The translations under genes were made by a program, and so were the position numbers. DNA of 64,000 nucleotides from assembly GCA_039881045.1 (NCBI GenBank), contig JAYWVB010000024.1, positions 372,001 through 436,000 on the forward strand. Direction: 5' to 3'. Source of the stretch: Chaetomium olivaceum (taxonomy: Eukaryota > Ascomycota > Sordariomycetes > Sordariales > Chaetomiaceae). Below the pieces are notes generated by a model. That model was given only the letters and a program-made list of their open reading frames with translations. It did no database searches and was not told the origin of the DNA. Below, one piece after another: positions 1 to 10,767 of this stretch (positions are counted from its first letter, which is position 1; every line of letters begins with the position of its first letter).

Positions 1-3000
1 TTTCAGCTGGCCAAGAAGAGGATACAGGTTATCGACATGCCCTTGCCAGACAACCGGGACGATATTCGTCTTATGGTAACACAAGAGATCGACTACCTCA
101 TGTCGGGTGACGATTTCAAAGCCGCAGCCGTTGATGAAATTGCCTCACGAGCACAGGGCAATTTCCTTTGGGCTAGCCTTGTTATCCAACGTGTGGTAAA
201 CTGCCATCGGGAAGAGCAAGTCAAGCAAGTTCTTGAATCGACGCCAGATGGCATGCAGGAGCTTTACGATCGCATGGCGGACGCCATCTTCGACCTCGAA
301 CTAGACGAAGACAAGGCACTTGCGAAAGTTCTCCTCACCTGGGCTATGTACTCGAAGTCTCCGATCACCGTCGAAGAACTCCGAGAGATTTATCCCCAAG
401 AGCTGAGCTCAATTATGGACCTGAATCACACCGTCAGCCAAGTATGCGGGCAATTTGTTGTCGTCAATCCGCAGGGACGAGTAACGCTAGTCCACCATTC
501 TGCTCGTCAGTATCTGAAAAAGGCCAAACGACGCCTCTTCACACTCGACACCGAGAACAGTAATGAGGAGCTTTTTATCAAATGCCTCACAACACTTTGC
601 GACAAGGGGTTAAGGCGCAAGCTTCAGATGCTAAAGGTCCCCCGATTTCTCCTGTATGCATCTACATCGTGGGCATTGCACCTCGAAAGCAGCTCCCCGG
701 AATCCGATAACGTCCTCGACGCGCTTGTCAGGTTTTTTGGCGGTCCCTATCCACTCGCTTGGATCCAATATTTGGCCATGAGCGGCCATCTTTCGGAGCT
801 TTTTGGTGCTTCTAGAAGACTAACCGCGTACGTAAGGAAGCGCAGAAAGGCCGACTCCGACAAGTCACCTATGCTCCATCGACTAACGCACCTGTCGCTA
901 CTTGAAACGTGGGCTGTCGACCTCATAAAGCTGGCGGCAAAGTTTGGCCGCCATCTTTCCGAGTCACCAGCTCTGATTTATCAGTGCATCCCCGCCCTGA
1001 GCCCAACATCCTCTATCGTTTACCAAAAGTTCAATGGAAATCCCGCATCAACACTTTCGGTTTCCGGATTGTCAAACGAAGAATGGGATGACTGTCTTGC
1101 GCGGGTATCGGGAGGATCTGGCAGGGCCCTTCGCGTTGCCGCTTCACCGCTATATCTCGCCGTGGCAAGTGATGAGCCCAGGGGAACCATCACCATTTGG
1201 GACACGAAGCTCTTTGAGGAACACAAAGCTTTCTTCTTGGGTGAGCACGTCTGGGAGCTGACTTTCAACAACTCGGGGTCCCTCCTAGCGTGTTATTGTC
1301 TTTCTAAAACATTCGTGTGGAAGGTGGCGGATTGGTCGCCCCAAGTTTCGACGGAGAATCCGCGCCAGGAGCGCGCCATCGATCTGAGATTTGATGAACA
1401 GGACACCCTGATGATGATCTCGGAGCAAAGAAGGGTGTACACGCTCCCGACGCGCAAAACGGGAACATCGCCTGTTTGGGAACAGCTCGACCCGACATTA
1501 CTCGATGAGCCAGGGGTTCCCGAGGGCACGTTTCTTAGCACGCCGTCCTGCGTCGCATTCAACAATGACTGTACACAGATTGCTGTTGCCTATCGTTCAT
1601 TCCCTCTTTCCATATGGACCGTCGATCCCCCCCAAATGGTCGCACGCCTTAGGAAAAGGTCTAGGCACGGCCATGGTTCCGCAAATTCGTACACGGGCGA
1701 CAATAAGGTTGTCTGGCACCCTTCCGGGACCGAGGTCATCGGTATCTATGGTCAGATTTTCAAATGGAGCCCCGAAGATGACAAGTACGACGAGATTAAG
1801 GACGAAGCCGGGCTTGCTCCACACGGGCTCGCATGCAGCCCGGACGGCCAAGTGTTCGTTACCATGGATGTTGGGGGCTCTATCAAGATCTTTGACGTCG
1901 CTTCCATGTTTCTCATCTATAAACTGAGCTCCGAGGATCGCATCAACCAAATCACTTTTAGCCCCGACAATTTCAGATTCTACGATCTCCGCGGGTCATA
2001 CTGTAATGTTTGGGAGCCAAACTGTCTATTAAGGCTTGCCGACTCAGCAGCTGAGCAACTTAGTGATACCGACAGCGCAATGCTAGCTGACGACTTCTGG
2101 TCTGACACGGGCGATACTTTGAGCACTTCAATCTCGTTCCCGGCTTCTGAGAGCCACGCGGAGAGCAAGCCGGCAATAACAGCAGTTGAGCCCGGCCAAG
2201 CGTCTCGTGGGCTTTTGATCGCACACGCAAATGAAGACGGTTCCATCAACATATACGATACCGTCAGAAATAGGAAGAAGGAAATCGCCAAGACTATGTT
2301 CAAGATGAGGGTTGAGCACCTTGCCTGGAGCCCGAAGCAGGATCATTTGGCCTACTCGCTGACTAATGGGGCCACAACAGTCAGATCTGTGAAAATTGAC
2401 TATAGTGGCGAAAGGACGGTCATGACCGAGGCTGTCTATGTCGAAAAGAGATCTTCCGCGGAACGTGGGCGGTCCCGGCATATTCTCTTCCACAGCACAG
2501 GGACTCAGCTCTTCATATGTGGGGTGAAGAAATGTCAGGTCCTCAGCATACCCGGCGGGGAGGTCTTGGCCGAATGCCAGCTTCCAGACAACGATGAGCC
2601 GACCAAGTGGCAGCAACATCCCTCCGAGCCTGATAACCTCATCTGCGTCTCTGCGGGCTCAACGTCAGTTTTCTCTTGGGATAAGCTCGAGAAGCGGGCT
2701 TCGATTCCTTTGGATTTATCCCGACCCTCGGCCATGACCGACAGCAGCCTCCTAGCCGCCACACTTGACACCATCTTGGATAGCCATTCCCCGCGCTACA
2801 TGCTCCTGCGCACAGCAACCATGCACCACAACCGCCCCGTTTACAACTTCGCAGTCCTCCCCACCCAATCGATCTATGCCCGCACCGTTGTCTCCACCTC
2901 TGGCGCACCCAACTCTACCCTCACCGCCGTCAAGCCACTCCCGATGCCGTCGTCCCTGACCGACACGCTAGCCCGAGCCCTCGGCATCCTTCCCGACGGC

Positions 3001-3237
3001 CGGCTAGTGTTCATCGACCGCCAACTGTGGGTGTGCACAACGACGCTCGCGTCGTCACTCTCACCGTCGGGGCCCGTCGCCGCGGGTGCTGACGTTAAGC
3101 GCCACTTCTTCTTGCCCCACGACTGGGTGACGGCCGAGGGCTTGCGGATGTGCCGCGTCTTAAGGGATGGGACTGTGCTGTGTCCTTGCAAGGGGCAGGT
3201 GGCGGTGTTAAAGGGAGGGTTGGTGCAGGATTATTAG
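1..3237 (+). CDS. NACHT/WD40-repeat protein, C-terminal part
   Basis: The reading frame is already open at base 1, so the N-terminus and the nucleotide-binding P-loop lie outside the window; about 1,078 residues are visible. The first ~160 residues match what follows a fungal NACHT domain: the NFLWASLVIQRVV helix, then a winged-helix-like stretch (LTWAMYSKSPITVEELREIY and VTLVHHSARQYL). A helical linker follows to about residue 340. The rest contains roughly ten degenerate WD-type blades, for example GTITIWDT, LACYCLSKTFVWKV, GQVFVTMDVGGSIKIFDV and EDGSINIYDT. Such STAND proteins act in the cytoplasm as NTP-driven switches, and several fungal ones mediate non-self recognition; the role of this one is unknown. 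No intron is needed in the visible part. Stop TAG at 3235-3237. Confidence 0.8.
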   Translation, partial: FQLAKKRIQVIDMPLPDNRDDIRLMVTQEIDYLMSGDDFKAAAVDEIASRAQGNFLWASLVIQRVVNCHREEQVKQVLESTPDGMQELYDRMADAIFDLELDEDKALAKVLLTWAMYSKSPITVEELREIYPQELSSIMDLNHTVSQVCGQFVVVNPQGRVTLVHHSARQYLKKAKRRLFTLDTENSNEELFIKCLTTLCDKGLRRKLQMLKVPRFLLYASTSWALHLESSSPESDNVLDALVRFFGGPYPLAWIQYLAMSGHLSELFGASRRLTAYVRKRRKADSDKSPMLHRLTHLSLLETWAVDLIKLAAKFGRHLSESPALIYQCIPALSPTSSIVYQKFNGNPASTLSVSGLSNEEWDDCLARVSGGSGRALRVAASPLYLAVASDEPRGTITIWDTKLFEEHKAFFLGEHVWELTFNNSGSLLACYCLSKTFVWKVADWSPQVSTENPRQERAIDLRFDEQDTLMMISEQRRVYTLPTRKTGTSPVWEQLDPTLLDEPGVPEGTFLSTPSCVAFNNDCTQIAVAYRSFPLSIWTVDPPQMVARLRKRSRHGHGSANSYTGDNKVVWHPSGTEVIGIYGQIFKWSPEDDKYDEIKDEAGLAPHGLACSPDGQVFVTMDVGGSIKIFDVASMFLIYKLSSEDRINQITFSPDNFRFYDLRGSYCNVWEPNCLLRLADSAAEQLSDTDSAMLADDFWSDTGDTLSTSISFPASESHAESKPAITAVEPGQASRGLLIAHANEDGSINIYDTVRNRKKEIAKTMFKMRVEHLAWSPKQDHLAYSLTNGATTVRSVKIDYSGERTVMTEAVYVEKRSSAERGRSRHILFHSTGTQLFICGVKKCQVLSIPGGEVLAECQLPDNDEPTKWQQHPSEPDNLICVSAGSTSVFSWDKLEKRASIPLDLSRPSAMTDSSLLAATLDTILDSHSPRYMLLRTATMHHNRPVYNFAVLPTQSIYARTVVSTSGAPNSTLTAVKPLPMPSSLTDTLARALGILPDGRLVFIDRQLWVCTTTLASSLSPSGPVAAGADVKRHFFLPHDWVTAEGLRMCRVLRDGTVLCPCKGQVAVLKGGLVQDY

Positions 3238-3532
3238 GTCTCGACTGTGCACTGCGCATGCTTCGGGGCTACTTAGGGTGATGTTGCATGGGATGGGGTA
3301 ACCGGCAGGACCAGAAAGAGGGGGAGGGGGTTCCATGGGCCGACAGTATCACGGTTACCGATGCACTAAACAAACGGTTGTATTCAAGATATGGTTTTAG
3401 AAGTTGCAAGTGTGTTGTGTGCGTGATAGACATGAATTTGAGAAGGGACGGGAATAGTGTCAACGCGTCAGAACTGACGCTCATCATTTAGTGATTTGGT
3501 TTGCCGGAAGAAAGCCTCTCTAGCCTCTCTAC

Positions 3533-4036
3533 CTATGGTGGGGTATTCCGAAGTGTGAGGTATGTCGCGCCCGGTCCATAACCGCGCAGCTTCTCCTCCA
3601 CCGTAACATCAACCGGCCCACGGATAAACCCGAATCGAGCCCAATACGGTACCGTCCCATAAACCGAAATCAAGCACGTCGTCGGATACTGCTTAGCAAG
3701 CTCCAAAATCTGCCAAATACCATCCGCCGCAACGCCCCGTCCGCGAAGTGCCGGCAACACGGCGATGTCATGTAGGTAGTACTGGTCTGCGTCTGGCGGA
3801 ATTTTTCCCAGCAGCTCGTTGAGGGCGGGCAGTTTGCCATGGCGGACGGGAAACGAGACGACGTAACCACCAACTGGAACCTCTTCGCCATCAACAAGTA
3901 CCATACATCCCTTAGGGAAAAGTCTCAACCGCTCGCGGAATATAGGCTCGTCCTCGGGTAGTGCGTGGTGGATCTCATCGGCCACGCGCATGACCCCTGG
4001 AATGTCGCTGACGGTCATGGGACGCCAAGTAGCCAT
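3533..4036 (-). CDS. GNAT family N-acetyltransferase
   Basis: Intronless 167-residue protein, the usual size for a single GNAT domain. It begins MATWRPMTVSDIPGVMRVAD, the standard first strand and helix. The acetyl-CoA-binding motif A is YLHDIAVLPALRGRGVA (residues ~93-109), with the RGRGVA pyrophosphate loop. The C-terminal strand and turn VYGTVPYWARFGF is the common VPFYERLGF-type motif. Such enzymes move an acetyl group from acetyl-CoA to an amine, but the substrate cannot be told from sequence. It is convergent with the NACHT/WD40 gene, with 295 bp between the stops. The start is the first ATG of the domain; no in-frame extension looks better. Confidence 0.85.
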   Translation of the reverse strand: MATWRPMTVSDIPGVMRVADEIHHALPEDEPIFRERLRLFPKGCMVLVDGEEVPVGGYVVSFPVRHGKLPALNELLGKIPPDADQYYLHDIAVLPALRGRGVAADGIWQILELAKQYPTTCLISVYGTVPYWARFGFIRGPVDVTVEEKLRGYGPGATYLTLRNTPP

Positions 4037-6235
4037 GGTTGGGTGCTGATTGTGGTTTCTTGAATATATATCTAATATTATAACCAGGCCGTAGAACAGG
4101 AATGTGGTGTGGAATGAAGAAGGAATTGATGTTCGTCCGGGGTAACCTTAATTATAATATGCTCAATAGAACTCCGTGGGGACGAGGTCTCCAGTGGCTC
4201 GGATCTGTGTGGGCCCTGGGTCCCTGTGACATCGGACCTGCAGAAGACCCTACCAAATGTACAGATGACCCTACCAAAGATACTGGCTCACCGCCCGTTA
4301 AACTGTTAGTGGCTATGGGCCTTTTTCTGCCAAGCAGAACCACTGGAACCCGGAAGGCGGTGGGTCAATTTTTTTGGTAGGATCATCTGGAGATATTGCC
4401 GCTACCCGCGCCACGGTTCACTTCAAAACACCACAAAAAGAAGCGGAGCAACGCAAAAACATACAACACCGGGGATTCGCTGGTCGTCACCGACCCAACT
4501 ACTGATCCGGCCCTTGCGAGTTTAACTAGGGGAGAGCGGACGGGATCCCGTGTTTTCTGGCAGGTATGGTCGTATGTGACAGGTTGAGCTTGAATCACAC
4601 TGGATATGGCAAGTACCGTTTGCTATCGAAAAAGTGGTGGACGAGGTTAGCTAAAGGTCGCGGGAAAAGAAAATGTGTTTTATGTTTTCCACCTCTCCCC
4701 TAACAACTCAAGCACTCCGGAAAGCGAAGGGCCTTCGGATTCAGTTGGCACCTAGAAATGTTCCCGCCATGTGGACCTGAAGCCTGTCGCCGTCGACGGC
4801 GATGAGTGGTCGGTTGCCGCGGCGGTCCTGATGATCTGCTTTTTGCCGCAGGGCTGTCATCTAGAACACAGAGTTAGTTGAGGACCCAACCAACTACATC
4901 CCATTGATTGTGAATTTACTGGGCAGGTATGAGGCGTGAAATTATGCCACGGTTACAACATACAATCTTGTGGAGAGCGCGGTTAACAAAAGGAATACTC
5001 GCCGGTGGGACCACTCCCAGTACCAGTTCTCAGAGAGAAGCTTCGGTATAGGATGTCGGGTCCACTCCGCGGAGACGATGGAATCCTCTACCGCTGTAAA
5101 CGTGATCGGTAATTACCCTGAGCCTTTTCACCAGGCTATCAGACAGCGAAAATGTATCAGGGCTTACATTATCCCGGGGCAACTCCTGGTTCTAACGCCA
5201 TCAGAAACCCAATCAGCACCCATCCAGTAACTTAATTTGCGAAAGGTTGCATATACCAAGGCACCAAATGATATCACTGGCAGTAGCACAGGGTGTTGGT
5301 AAACCTAGGAAGTGTTTCACAGTTAAGTTGCGTTGATCTCTGCAATATCGCCCTCGGAAAAATGATCTGTAAAGCCTTCTTCCGACGCGAAGTCAGCGCA
5401 GACCCAAGCTAGACCGCCTCGGACTTCCTTTAAAAAGTTAGAGAAGTCGCGAATGACGGCACCATGCTTCCTTTGGGAGTTGGCAGAAGAGTAACTCATC
5501 CTAGTAGGCTGGGTTGTAGGTAAATTAGGAGGGATGGTCCGGTTGGTTTGGGATAGGACAAACTCGGAATGTCTGGCACCGTAGCCGTCTATCAAGTGAA
5601 GCTTTGCCTAGAGAAGGATTCAAAAGGAACCCTAGAAAGGGTACACAGCTCGCAAGACAAAGCGCAGCCACTAGCGGGTGTCGCAATGGCTCTCCCTGGA
5701 TTGGCCACCTGTGACCTAAATCAAATTCCCGCATGATACCCTTACTTTCCGGTCCTATCAACAGGGTGGAAGGTGGAATATGGGGGTTCTAGTTGCTTCT
5801 CGCGCCTCCGTTGCTGGAAAACGCTCCCCGAGTCTTCCATACCGCCCAAGGTTGTCAAACCCACAAGAATGAAAGAAGATGCCCCTATGACCCTTGATAT
5901 TTTACTGATTTGTCGAGACGCAACTGGACGGTATGTGGAAGGAATGTGCTACAAGACAAGTGCTACCAGGCCATGGCGACGGGAATCGCCGGAGCCTTTC
6001 GGACATTCAGTGTTGGACTTGCCCGTGTCGAAATCTCGCAGAAGAAGGAGCAGGCCTGACACGCCCTTCGCTGGTCGGGCCCTCATTAGCTAAAATCGTT
6101 AAGCACGAAGCCTGGTGGTGCCACTGCAGGTCTCCCACCGGGGAGCACATGCGTATACCAAGAAACCCCAAAACCCTGACTTCATTTTGAATTCCCAAAC
6201 CCTGTCTCGTGTTACGGTGTTACTCAGTACCTATC
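4037..6235. other. Intergenic region, 2.2 kb
   Basis: Open frames here are short and show no protein-like composition or domain. The only structure I see is the imperfect inverted repeat at 4262-4389, preceded by a direct repeat of its end sequence (gaccctaccaaa near 4246 and 4267). Confidence 0.5.
4262..4389. repeat. Imperfect terminal inverted repeat, MITE-like
   Basis: The left end reads cagatgaccctaccaaag. The reverse complement of the right end reads cagatgatcctaccaaaa. The match continues inward (ggctcaccgccc on the left against gacccaccgcct from the right), giving about 30 bp of imperfect arms in a ~128-bp unit. There is no coding capacity. I could not find a convincing target-site duplication, so the element identity is tentative. 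Confidence 0.3.
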
Positions 6236-7049
6236 ATGGCCCGCATGCCCGGGCCCCCGTCGCTTGGTTCCCTGCGCGTTGCCGCTCCGGACGACGTATT
6301 TCGCATCGATATTGTCGCCACAGCAGGTTTTAAGTACTCGCCGCTCTTCCGATGAGAACGCCCTCACCATGGACAGTATCCCGGCGACACACTGCTGTCT
6401 TACTGCACTCAGTTCCAAAACGCCATCCAAAGCGACGACTTCATCGTCCTGGTCCAGGAAGACGCCTACGCGAACGAAAATGAGAAGACGGAAGCCGTCA
6501 TTCCTGGTAACAACGGATGGGAGCCTCCGAAGGCCGGGAGCAACGTCGTCTCTGGCGTCATCTCGGTCAACCAGACCCAGACTTAACTCGCAGAGGGCAG
6601 CTGAAGAATCGTAACGGTGAGTGTGGCCCGTATATTGGGAGTAACCTGAACCTCCACATGGCTAACCTAGCGAGCGTGTCCGTCTCCAGGTTTCTCTCCG
6701 GACCTTCCCGAGAACCGCGGGCGAGACTTGAACCGCCTACACTATGACTCGTGGGGCGCACTGGTCGGCACTGCTAGAAAGGATCAGGATTTGGCCGACG
6801 ATTCGATTGTGAGCATGGTCGTCGTGCACCCTGCATATTGGAAGCGGGGCCATGGTACACGCATGGCTACGTGGGCGAGAGACTTGTCCAGGTTGGACCA
6901 GGTCCCTCAGTGTGTGAGTTCGGCAATCATGTCACAGGGGCTCTTCTTGTTGTTGGGATTCCGGAGAGTGCACAATCACTGACGAAGAGGATGAGGATGA
7001 CTCGGAAGGTGTGAGCACGGAACTGCTGGAATTTGGCCGAGCTCTCTAA
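6236..7049 (+). pseudogene. Decayed GNAT acetyltransferase (fungal type with intron)
   Basis: From ATG 6236 the frame reads a typical fungal GNAT start (SLRVAAPDDVFRIDIVATAG). It stops at TGA 6353-6355 where relatives have Trp, then continues in the same frame (ERPHHGQYPGDTLLSYCTQF). Near 6565-6585 the homology moves to another frame (RRGQLKNRNG). A probable intron runs from about 6616 to 6690, and the acetyl-CoA motif region follows (SMVVVHPAYWKRGHGTRMA, then GLFLLLGFRRV). One more shift near 6975-6983 is needed to reach the acidic tail DEEDEDDSEG, which ends at TAA 7047-7049. One nonsense codon and at least two frame changes make this a pseudogene. It belongs to a different GNAT subfamily from the intact gene at 3533-4036. 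Confidence 0.7.
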
Positions 7050-7850
7050 GTGTTCTAGGCAAGAAATGGGGTTGGGTAGTGATAATGGTGCGCTAATTTC
7101 CCTATAGCTGCTCCGTGTGGTTCACCCTGGAATCTAAAAAGGGTGAGAAGGAATTGGTGATCATGCACTCTAGTCCCCTTGCTCTCTCAACACACCGATC
7201 TGTCTCGCAGTACTTGATACAACCAACAAGTGATGGTCGGCTGCACGTTGCCACCCGGGTAGCCGCTCTTGTTCCAAACTGGAAGTCAACCTTGACCGAA
7301 TGACTTGCTCACCTAATTTGGCAGTGTGAACAGTGTGGACATGCAAAATCTCCTTTGGCAAGAAAATGATCGAGATGAAGTCGGCAGAGAAAAGCCCCCA
7401 GGTCTTTGTGGTAGTACCTAACCTCCGGTAGGAGACTACCACCTTTCATTTGCCGCGGCATGGTCCATGGAGCACAACTTTCATCCTTGGAACAAATCAT
7501 CGAGTGTAGACATGTAACATCAGCTTCCCTGATAATTCGTGGAACCGAACAATACTTACTCCTTCACCCATTATCGATATCCCGTTAACGATGACGGCTA
7601 AAGTTCCCGTAAGTCAAGTCCTGAGCTTTTACAACTACCGGGGAAGGTTATAAAGCCGGCAGAATTGATTAGAATGATTCGAGTTGGGGAAATACCCGAA
7701 CCCCTCTACAGGCTCTACTTTATCATCCGAGGACCATCATTAGAATGCGAAAAATACCTGACGCCAGGTTGCTCCTAACTTGTTGTAGCTACCAACATCC
7801 AAAAGGCACGTCCCAACAATTTCAGACTTGACGAAGACGAAGCATACGCC
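7050..7850. other. Intergenic, promoter region of the secreted protein gene
   Basis: No gene or RNA recognised. The final 150 bp precede the secreted-protein start codon and should hold its promoter and leader; no clear TATA element was identified. Confidence 0.4.
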
Positions 7851-8657
7851 ATGATCTCTCTATTTATCTTTGCTGTTGCGGGCTTCTCCTCGCAGGCGTC
7901 CGCCGTATGCACTAGAGACTTCCTCAAGGAAGTGACCGCAAGCTACATCACAGCCCTTAGCTCGGGCGAGGGGCCGACCGGCATCTCAGGCTTAGCCCAA
8001 GACAACGTCATATACCAAGAGAATGACGCCGATTTGGACATCGCCGAGGGCATCCTATCCGCGGCCGTCAAGATTGACTTCAACCGCAGCATCTACGACA
8101 CAACCGAGTGCGCGTCGTACACCGAGATTGTCGCTACTACAGGCCACCCGTACGTGATCGGGACGCGCCTAGCCCTGAACGAAGACAACAAGATCTACAA
8201 GATCGAGTCGGTCGTCTGCGAGACGGGCGATTGGCTGTTCGACGCAAAGGGGACTCTAGACTATAACAAGAAAGAGAGCTGGGAGCCTATCCCCGAGGAG
8301 CAGCGCGACTCCCGTAAGGTGATCAAGGCCGCCGGCGAGGCTTACATCAACGCGTGGGGTGACGACACGATTAAACCGCCCTTCACTGCCGACTGTTCTC
8401 GGCTCGAGGGCGGTTTGTACATCTCGGGTGGAAAATGCCTGTTGAACTTTCCACCGCCGTTCAACGTCACCAACCGACGGTTCACCATCGACGAGGAGCT
8501 CGGTGCCATCGACATCTTCCACAACTTTCCATTTCTTGATCAGTCGATCCCGCGGGATCCCGGCACGCAAACAAACAATCTGATGAGGGTTGAGGGGGGA
8601 AAGATCAAGTACATCCATGAGAACACCGTTTGCGATGCGAAGAATTGTGGGAGATAG
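7851..8657 (+). CDS. Secreted protein of a fungal family (DUF8021-like)
   Basis: Intronless, 268 residues. It starts with a clear signal peptide (hydrophobic MISLFIFAVAGFSSQASA, cleavage before VC). The mature part has several cysteines (C at ~20, ~84, ~123, ~183, ~197 and near the C-terminus) and family landmarks: YQEN, KIDFNRS, ECASYTEIVATTG, WEPIPEEQRDS, AAGEAYINAW, DCSRLEGG, TNRRFTIDE and GGKIKYIHENTVC. The same landmarks occur in order in the gene at 59609-60407, so the two are paralogues. Fungal proteins of this type are annotated only as a domain of unknown function (I believe DUF8021). It probably acts outside the cell, and no catalytic motif is recognisable. Confidence 0.75.
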   Translation: MISLFIFAVAGFSSQASAVCTRDFLKEVTASYITALSSGEGPTGISGLAQDNVIYQENDADLDIAEGILSAAVKIDFNRSIYDTTECASYTEIVATTGHPYVIGTRLALNEDNKIYKIESVVCETGDWLFDAKGTLDYNKKESWEPIPEEQRDSRKVIKAAGEAYINAWGDDTIKPPFTADCSRLEGGLYISGGKCLLNFPPPFNVTNRRFTIDEELGAIDIFHNFPFLDQSIPRDPGTQTNNLMRVEGGKIKYIHENTVCDAKNCGR

Positions 8658-8982
8658 ATGTTAGCCATCTGGCAGCTTGGATTCCATACTGGATTAAGAC
8701 AGGGGGTGATCTTACCGCAGCCCGGTGCTGTGCTGCTTGTGGGCCGTTCTACAGTTCGTTCGTGACATTACAATACCCCTCGTAGAATCAGTCGAAGAAG
8801 AATAAATGGGCACTGATCTAGGGGTAAAAGTAGCCGGGGCAAATATCATCATCATCATCAAAACACATGCGAATGTCCTGTTCTAGCCTACCATCCTACC
8901 ATGATCCAACTTGTAGCTTCTACCCAACCTTGAAACCCACTCAAAAACGCCCTTTTGCCATGCACATACACACGCTGATGTC
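8658..8982. other. Convergent intergenic spacer
   Basis: Lies between the stops of the secreted-protein gene and the transporter gene. It contains a short (atc)n run near 8847-8860 and is otherwise featureless. Confidence 0.5.
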
Positions 8983-10767
8983 TCACATGAAACTATTCAC
9001 CACCGTCACCGTCGTCGTATACACCATCCCCACCAACCCAACCACCATCAAAAGCATATCCCCCCACTTAACCCACCGCTTGGTAGCCACCCCCCTAAAA
9101 TGCAAAAACGCCGGATACACATACACGAGCGGCACGCACGCGGCACTCCCGATCAACGCCACAAAGCGATCGAGATTCCCCGTCCCGGCCACCGACACCA
9201 GGCCACAGAATACCACCACCCCGAACCGAAACAGATTCTTGACCCACTTCGTCCTCAGACTCCCCTTCCCGGAGCGCATATGCCCAAAGATCTTGCCCTC
9301 GATAATCCGCAGCGCGGGGAACAGCTGCACGGGCGTGCCCACCAAAACGGCGATCGCGTACAGCAGCTGCACCGAGTTGACGAGCGGGCTGTCCTGCGGG
9401 AAGTTGTTGATGATCTCGATCTCGGTCTTTTCGCCGAACGTCGCGTAGCACAGTGCGCCGACCGACGTGAAGACGATCGTGATGAGCAGCATGACCAAGC
9501 CGAGCAGGGGTTCGAAGTGGTGGGGGTTGGCCATGGAGGATTGGATGGGCAGGATGAGGCCGATGCCTTCGAAGGTGAAGATGGCGGCGCCGATGGTCAA
9601 GGTGTAGTGGTTGGGGTTGAAGAGCACGACGGTGGGGTCGAGGCCCGTGGAGGAGAGGGAGGTGCTGGTGTACCAGTAGATGTAGCTGACGCCGACAAGG
9701 ATGCAGGCGTCGGCGAGGAGGGCGACGGGGCCGAGCTTGGAGATGTTGCGGATCCAGGCGAGGGGGACGAGGATGATCAACTGCATAGCGATTAGGCCGG
9801 CTGAGGAAAAAGGGTTTTGGCCGCCGGTGACGGCGTGGAAGAAGGTTTCGAGGTTCTCGGCCACGAAGACGATACCCGCGCAGACGAAGCCTAGTTGGGA
9901 TAGGGCGATGGAGAAGAGTATGAGGGTCCGCATCCGGGGCCCCGCGATGGCGTGCCCGATGTCGCCGTAGCCGCCGCCGTAGTGCAGCTTGCACTGGAGC
10001 AGTAGGTGGAAAGCGACCATCGTAACGGCCGAGACGGAGAGCATGGAGACGGTGGAGAATAGAATACCGCCGTTGCGGAAAGCCTTGGGCAGGAACATGA
10101 TGCCAGTCCCGATAAAGGCCTTAAGCAGGGTGAAGAAGGTTTTGACAGTGCCGGCCGTGGCAGACCGCGGGGCCCGGACAGAACTAATGCGTTGGCGAAG
10201 AAGTGGGCGCCGCTCGCCGGCTGTTTCTTCGTCTCTTTCTTCTCCCTCCTCCTCCTCTTCCTCCTCCGTAACGGCCTCCTCGTCGGTATCGACAAGGTCT
10301 TCGCCGGCAAAGCTACCGTAAAGGTCGAGAAACTCGACGAAATTGCGAGTGATTGGTAATCTAGCGGCGATGAAATCGTTTCCGTGCCTCTGATGCAAAA
10401 AGGCACGACGGAACCCTCCCGGGGCGAGCTGGTCGCCGACGGTCAAGGGCGGGGCATCATCGTCCGCGTAAAGGTCCCTGGGCGAGTGGAAGGTTGCCGC
10501 TCGGCGGTGCATCGGGACGCGGGTTGCTGCTGAGGGGAGCTTGAAGAGGTCCCTATGCATGTCGCCGCCCTGCAACTTCAACGACGACTCCCCTTCCGGA
10601 ATGGGGACGACGTCCGATCCCGAAGCCGAAGCCGGAGTGGCGCCATCTGTACTTCCGGGCGCACTGTCAAATTCGGCCGTGTATCCTGATGGTAAATGTT
10701 CGGCTACGACCTGGGCCAGGGCTTCAGTGTCCCGACGGTCTCGTGATGTTCCCCTGATGTCAGACAT
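8983..10767 (-). CDS. Vacuolar-type amino-acid transporter (AVT3/AVT4-like)
   Basis: Intronless, 594 residues. Residues 1-205 form a hydrophilic cytosolic N-terminus with an acidic run (VTEEEEEEEGEERDEE) and RRPLL. Residues ~205-594 form the amino-acid/auxin permease fold with about 11 membrane segments. It opens with VKTFFTLLKAFIGTGIMFLP, the signature first helix of this family (TxxxLLKxFIGTGxLFLPKAF). Yeast Avt3/Avt4 export neutral amino acids from the vacuole, and the long N-terminus resembles those members. The direction and substrate here are inferred. The start is the first ATG (MSDIRGTSRDRR), and no intron signals interrupt the frame. Confidence 0.85.
   Translation of the reverse strand: MSDIRGTSRDRRDTEALAQVVAEHLPSGYTAEFDSAPGSTDGATPASASGSDVVPIPEGESSLKLQGGDMHRDLFKLPSAATRVPMHRRAATFHSPRDLYADDDAPPLTVGDQLAPGGFRRAFLHQRHGNDFIAARLPITRNFVEFLDLYGSFAGEDLVDTDEEAVTEEEEEEEGEERDEETAGERRPLLRQRISSVRAPRSATAGTVKTFFTLLKAFIGTGIMFLPKAFRNGGILFSTVSMLSVSAVTMVAFHLLLQCKLHYGGGYGDIGHAIAGPRMRTLILFSIALSQLGFVCAGIVFVAENLETFFHAVTGGQNPFSSAGLIAMQLIILVPLAWIRNISKLGPVALLADACILVGVSYIYWYTSTSLSSTGLDPTVVLFNPNHYTLTIGAAIFTFEGIGLILPIQSSMANPHHFEPLLGLVMLLITIVFTSVGALCYATFGEKTEIEIINNFPQDSPLVNSVQLLYAIAVLVGTPVQLFPALRIIEGKIFGHMRSGKGSLRTKWVKNLFRFGVVVFCGLVSVAGTGNLDRFVALIGSAACVPLVYVYPAFLHFRGVATKRWVKWGDMLLMVVGLVGMVYTTTVTVVNSFM

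Noticed and set aside
4102..4380. 92-codon open frame
   Set aside because: It lies across the inverted repeat, with no domain or codon signal.
9095..9994. Long Arg/Pro/His-rich open frame on the minus strand
   Set aside because: It is a shadow of the transporter gene in another frame, caused by GC-rich codons.
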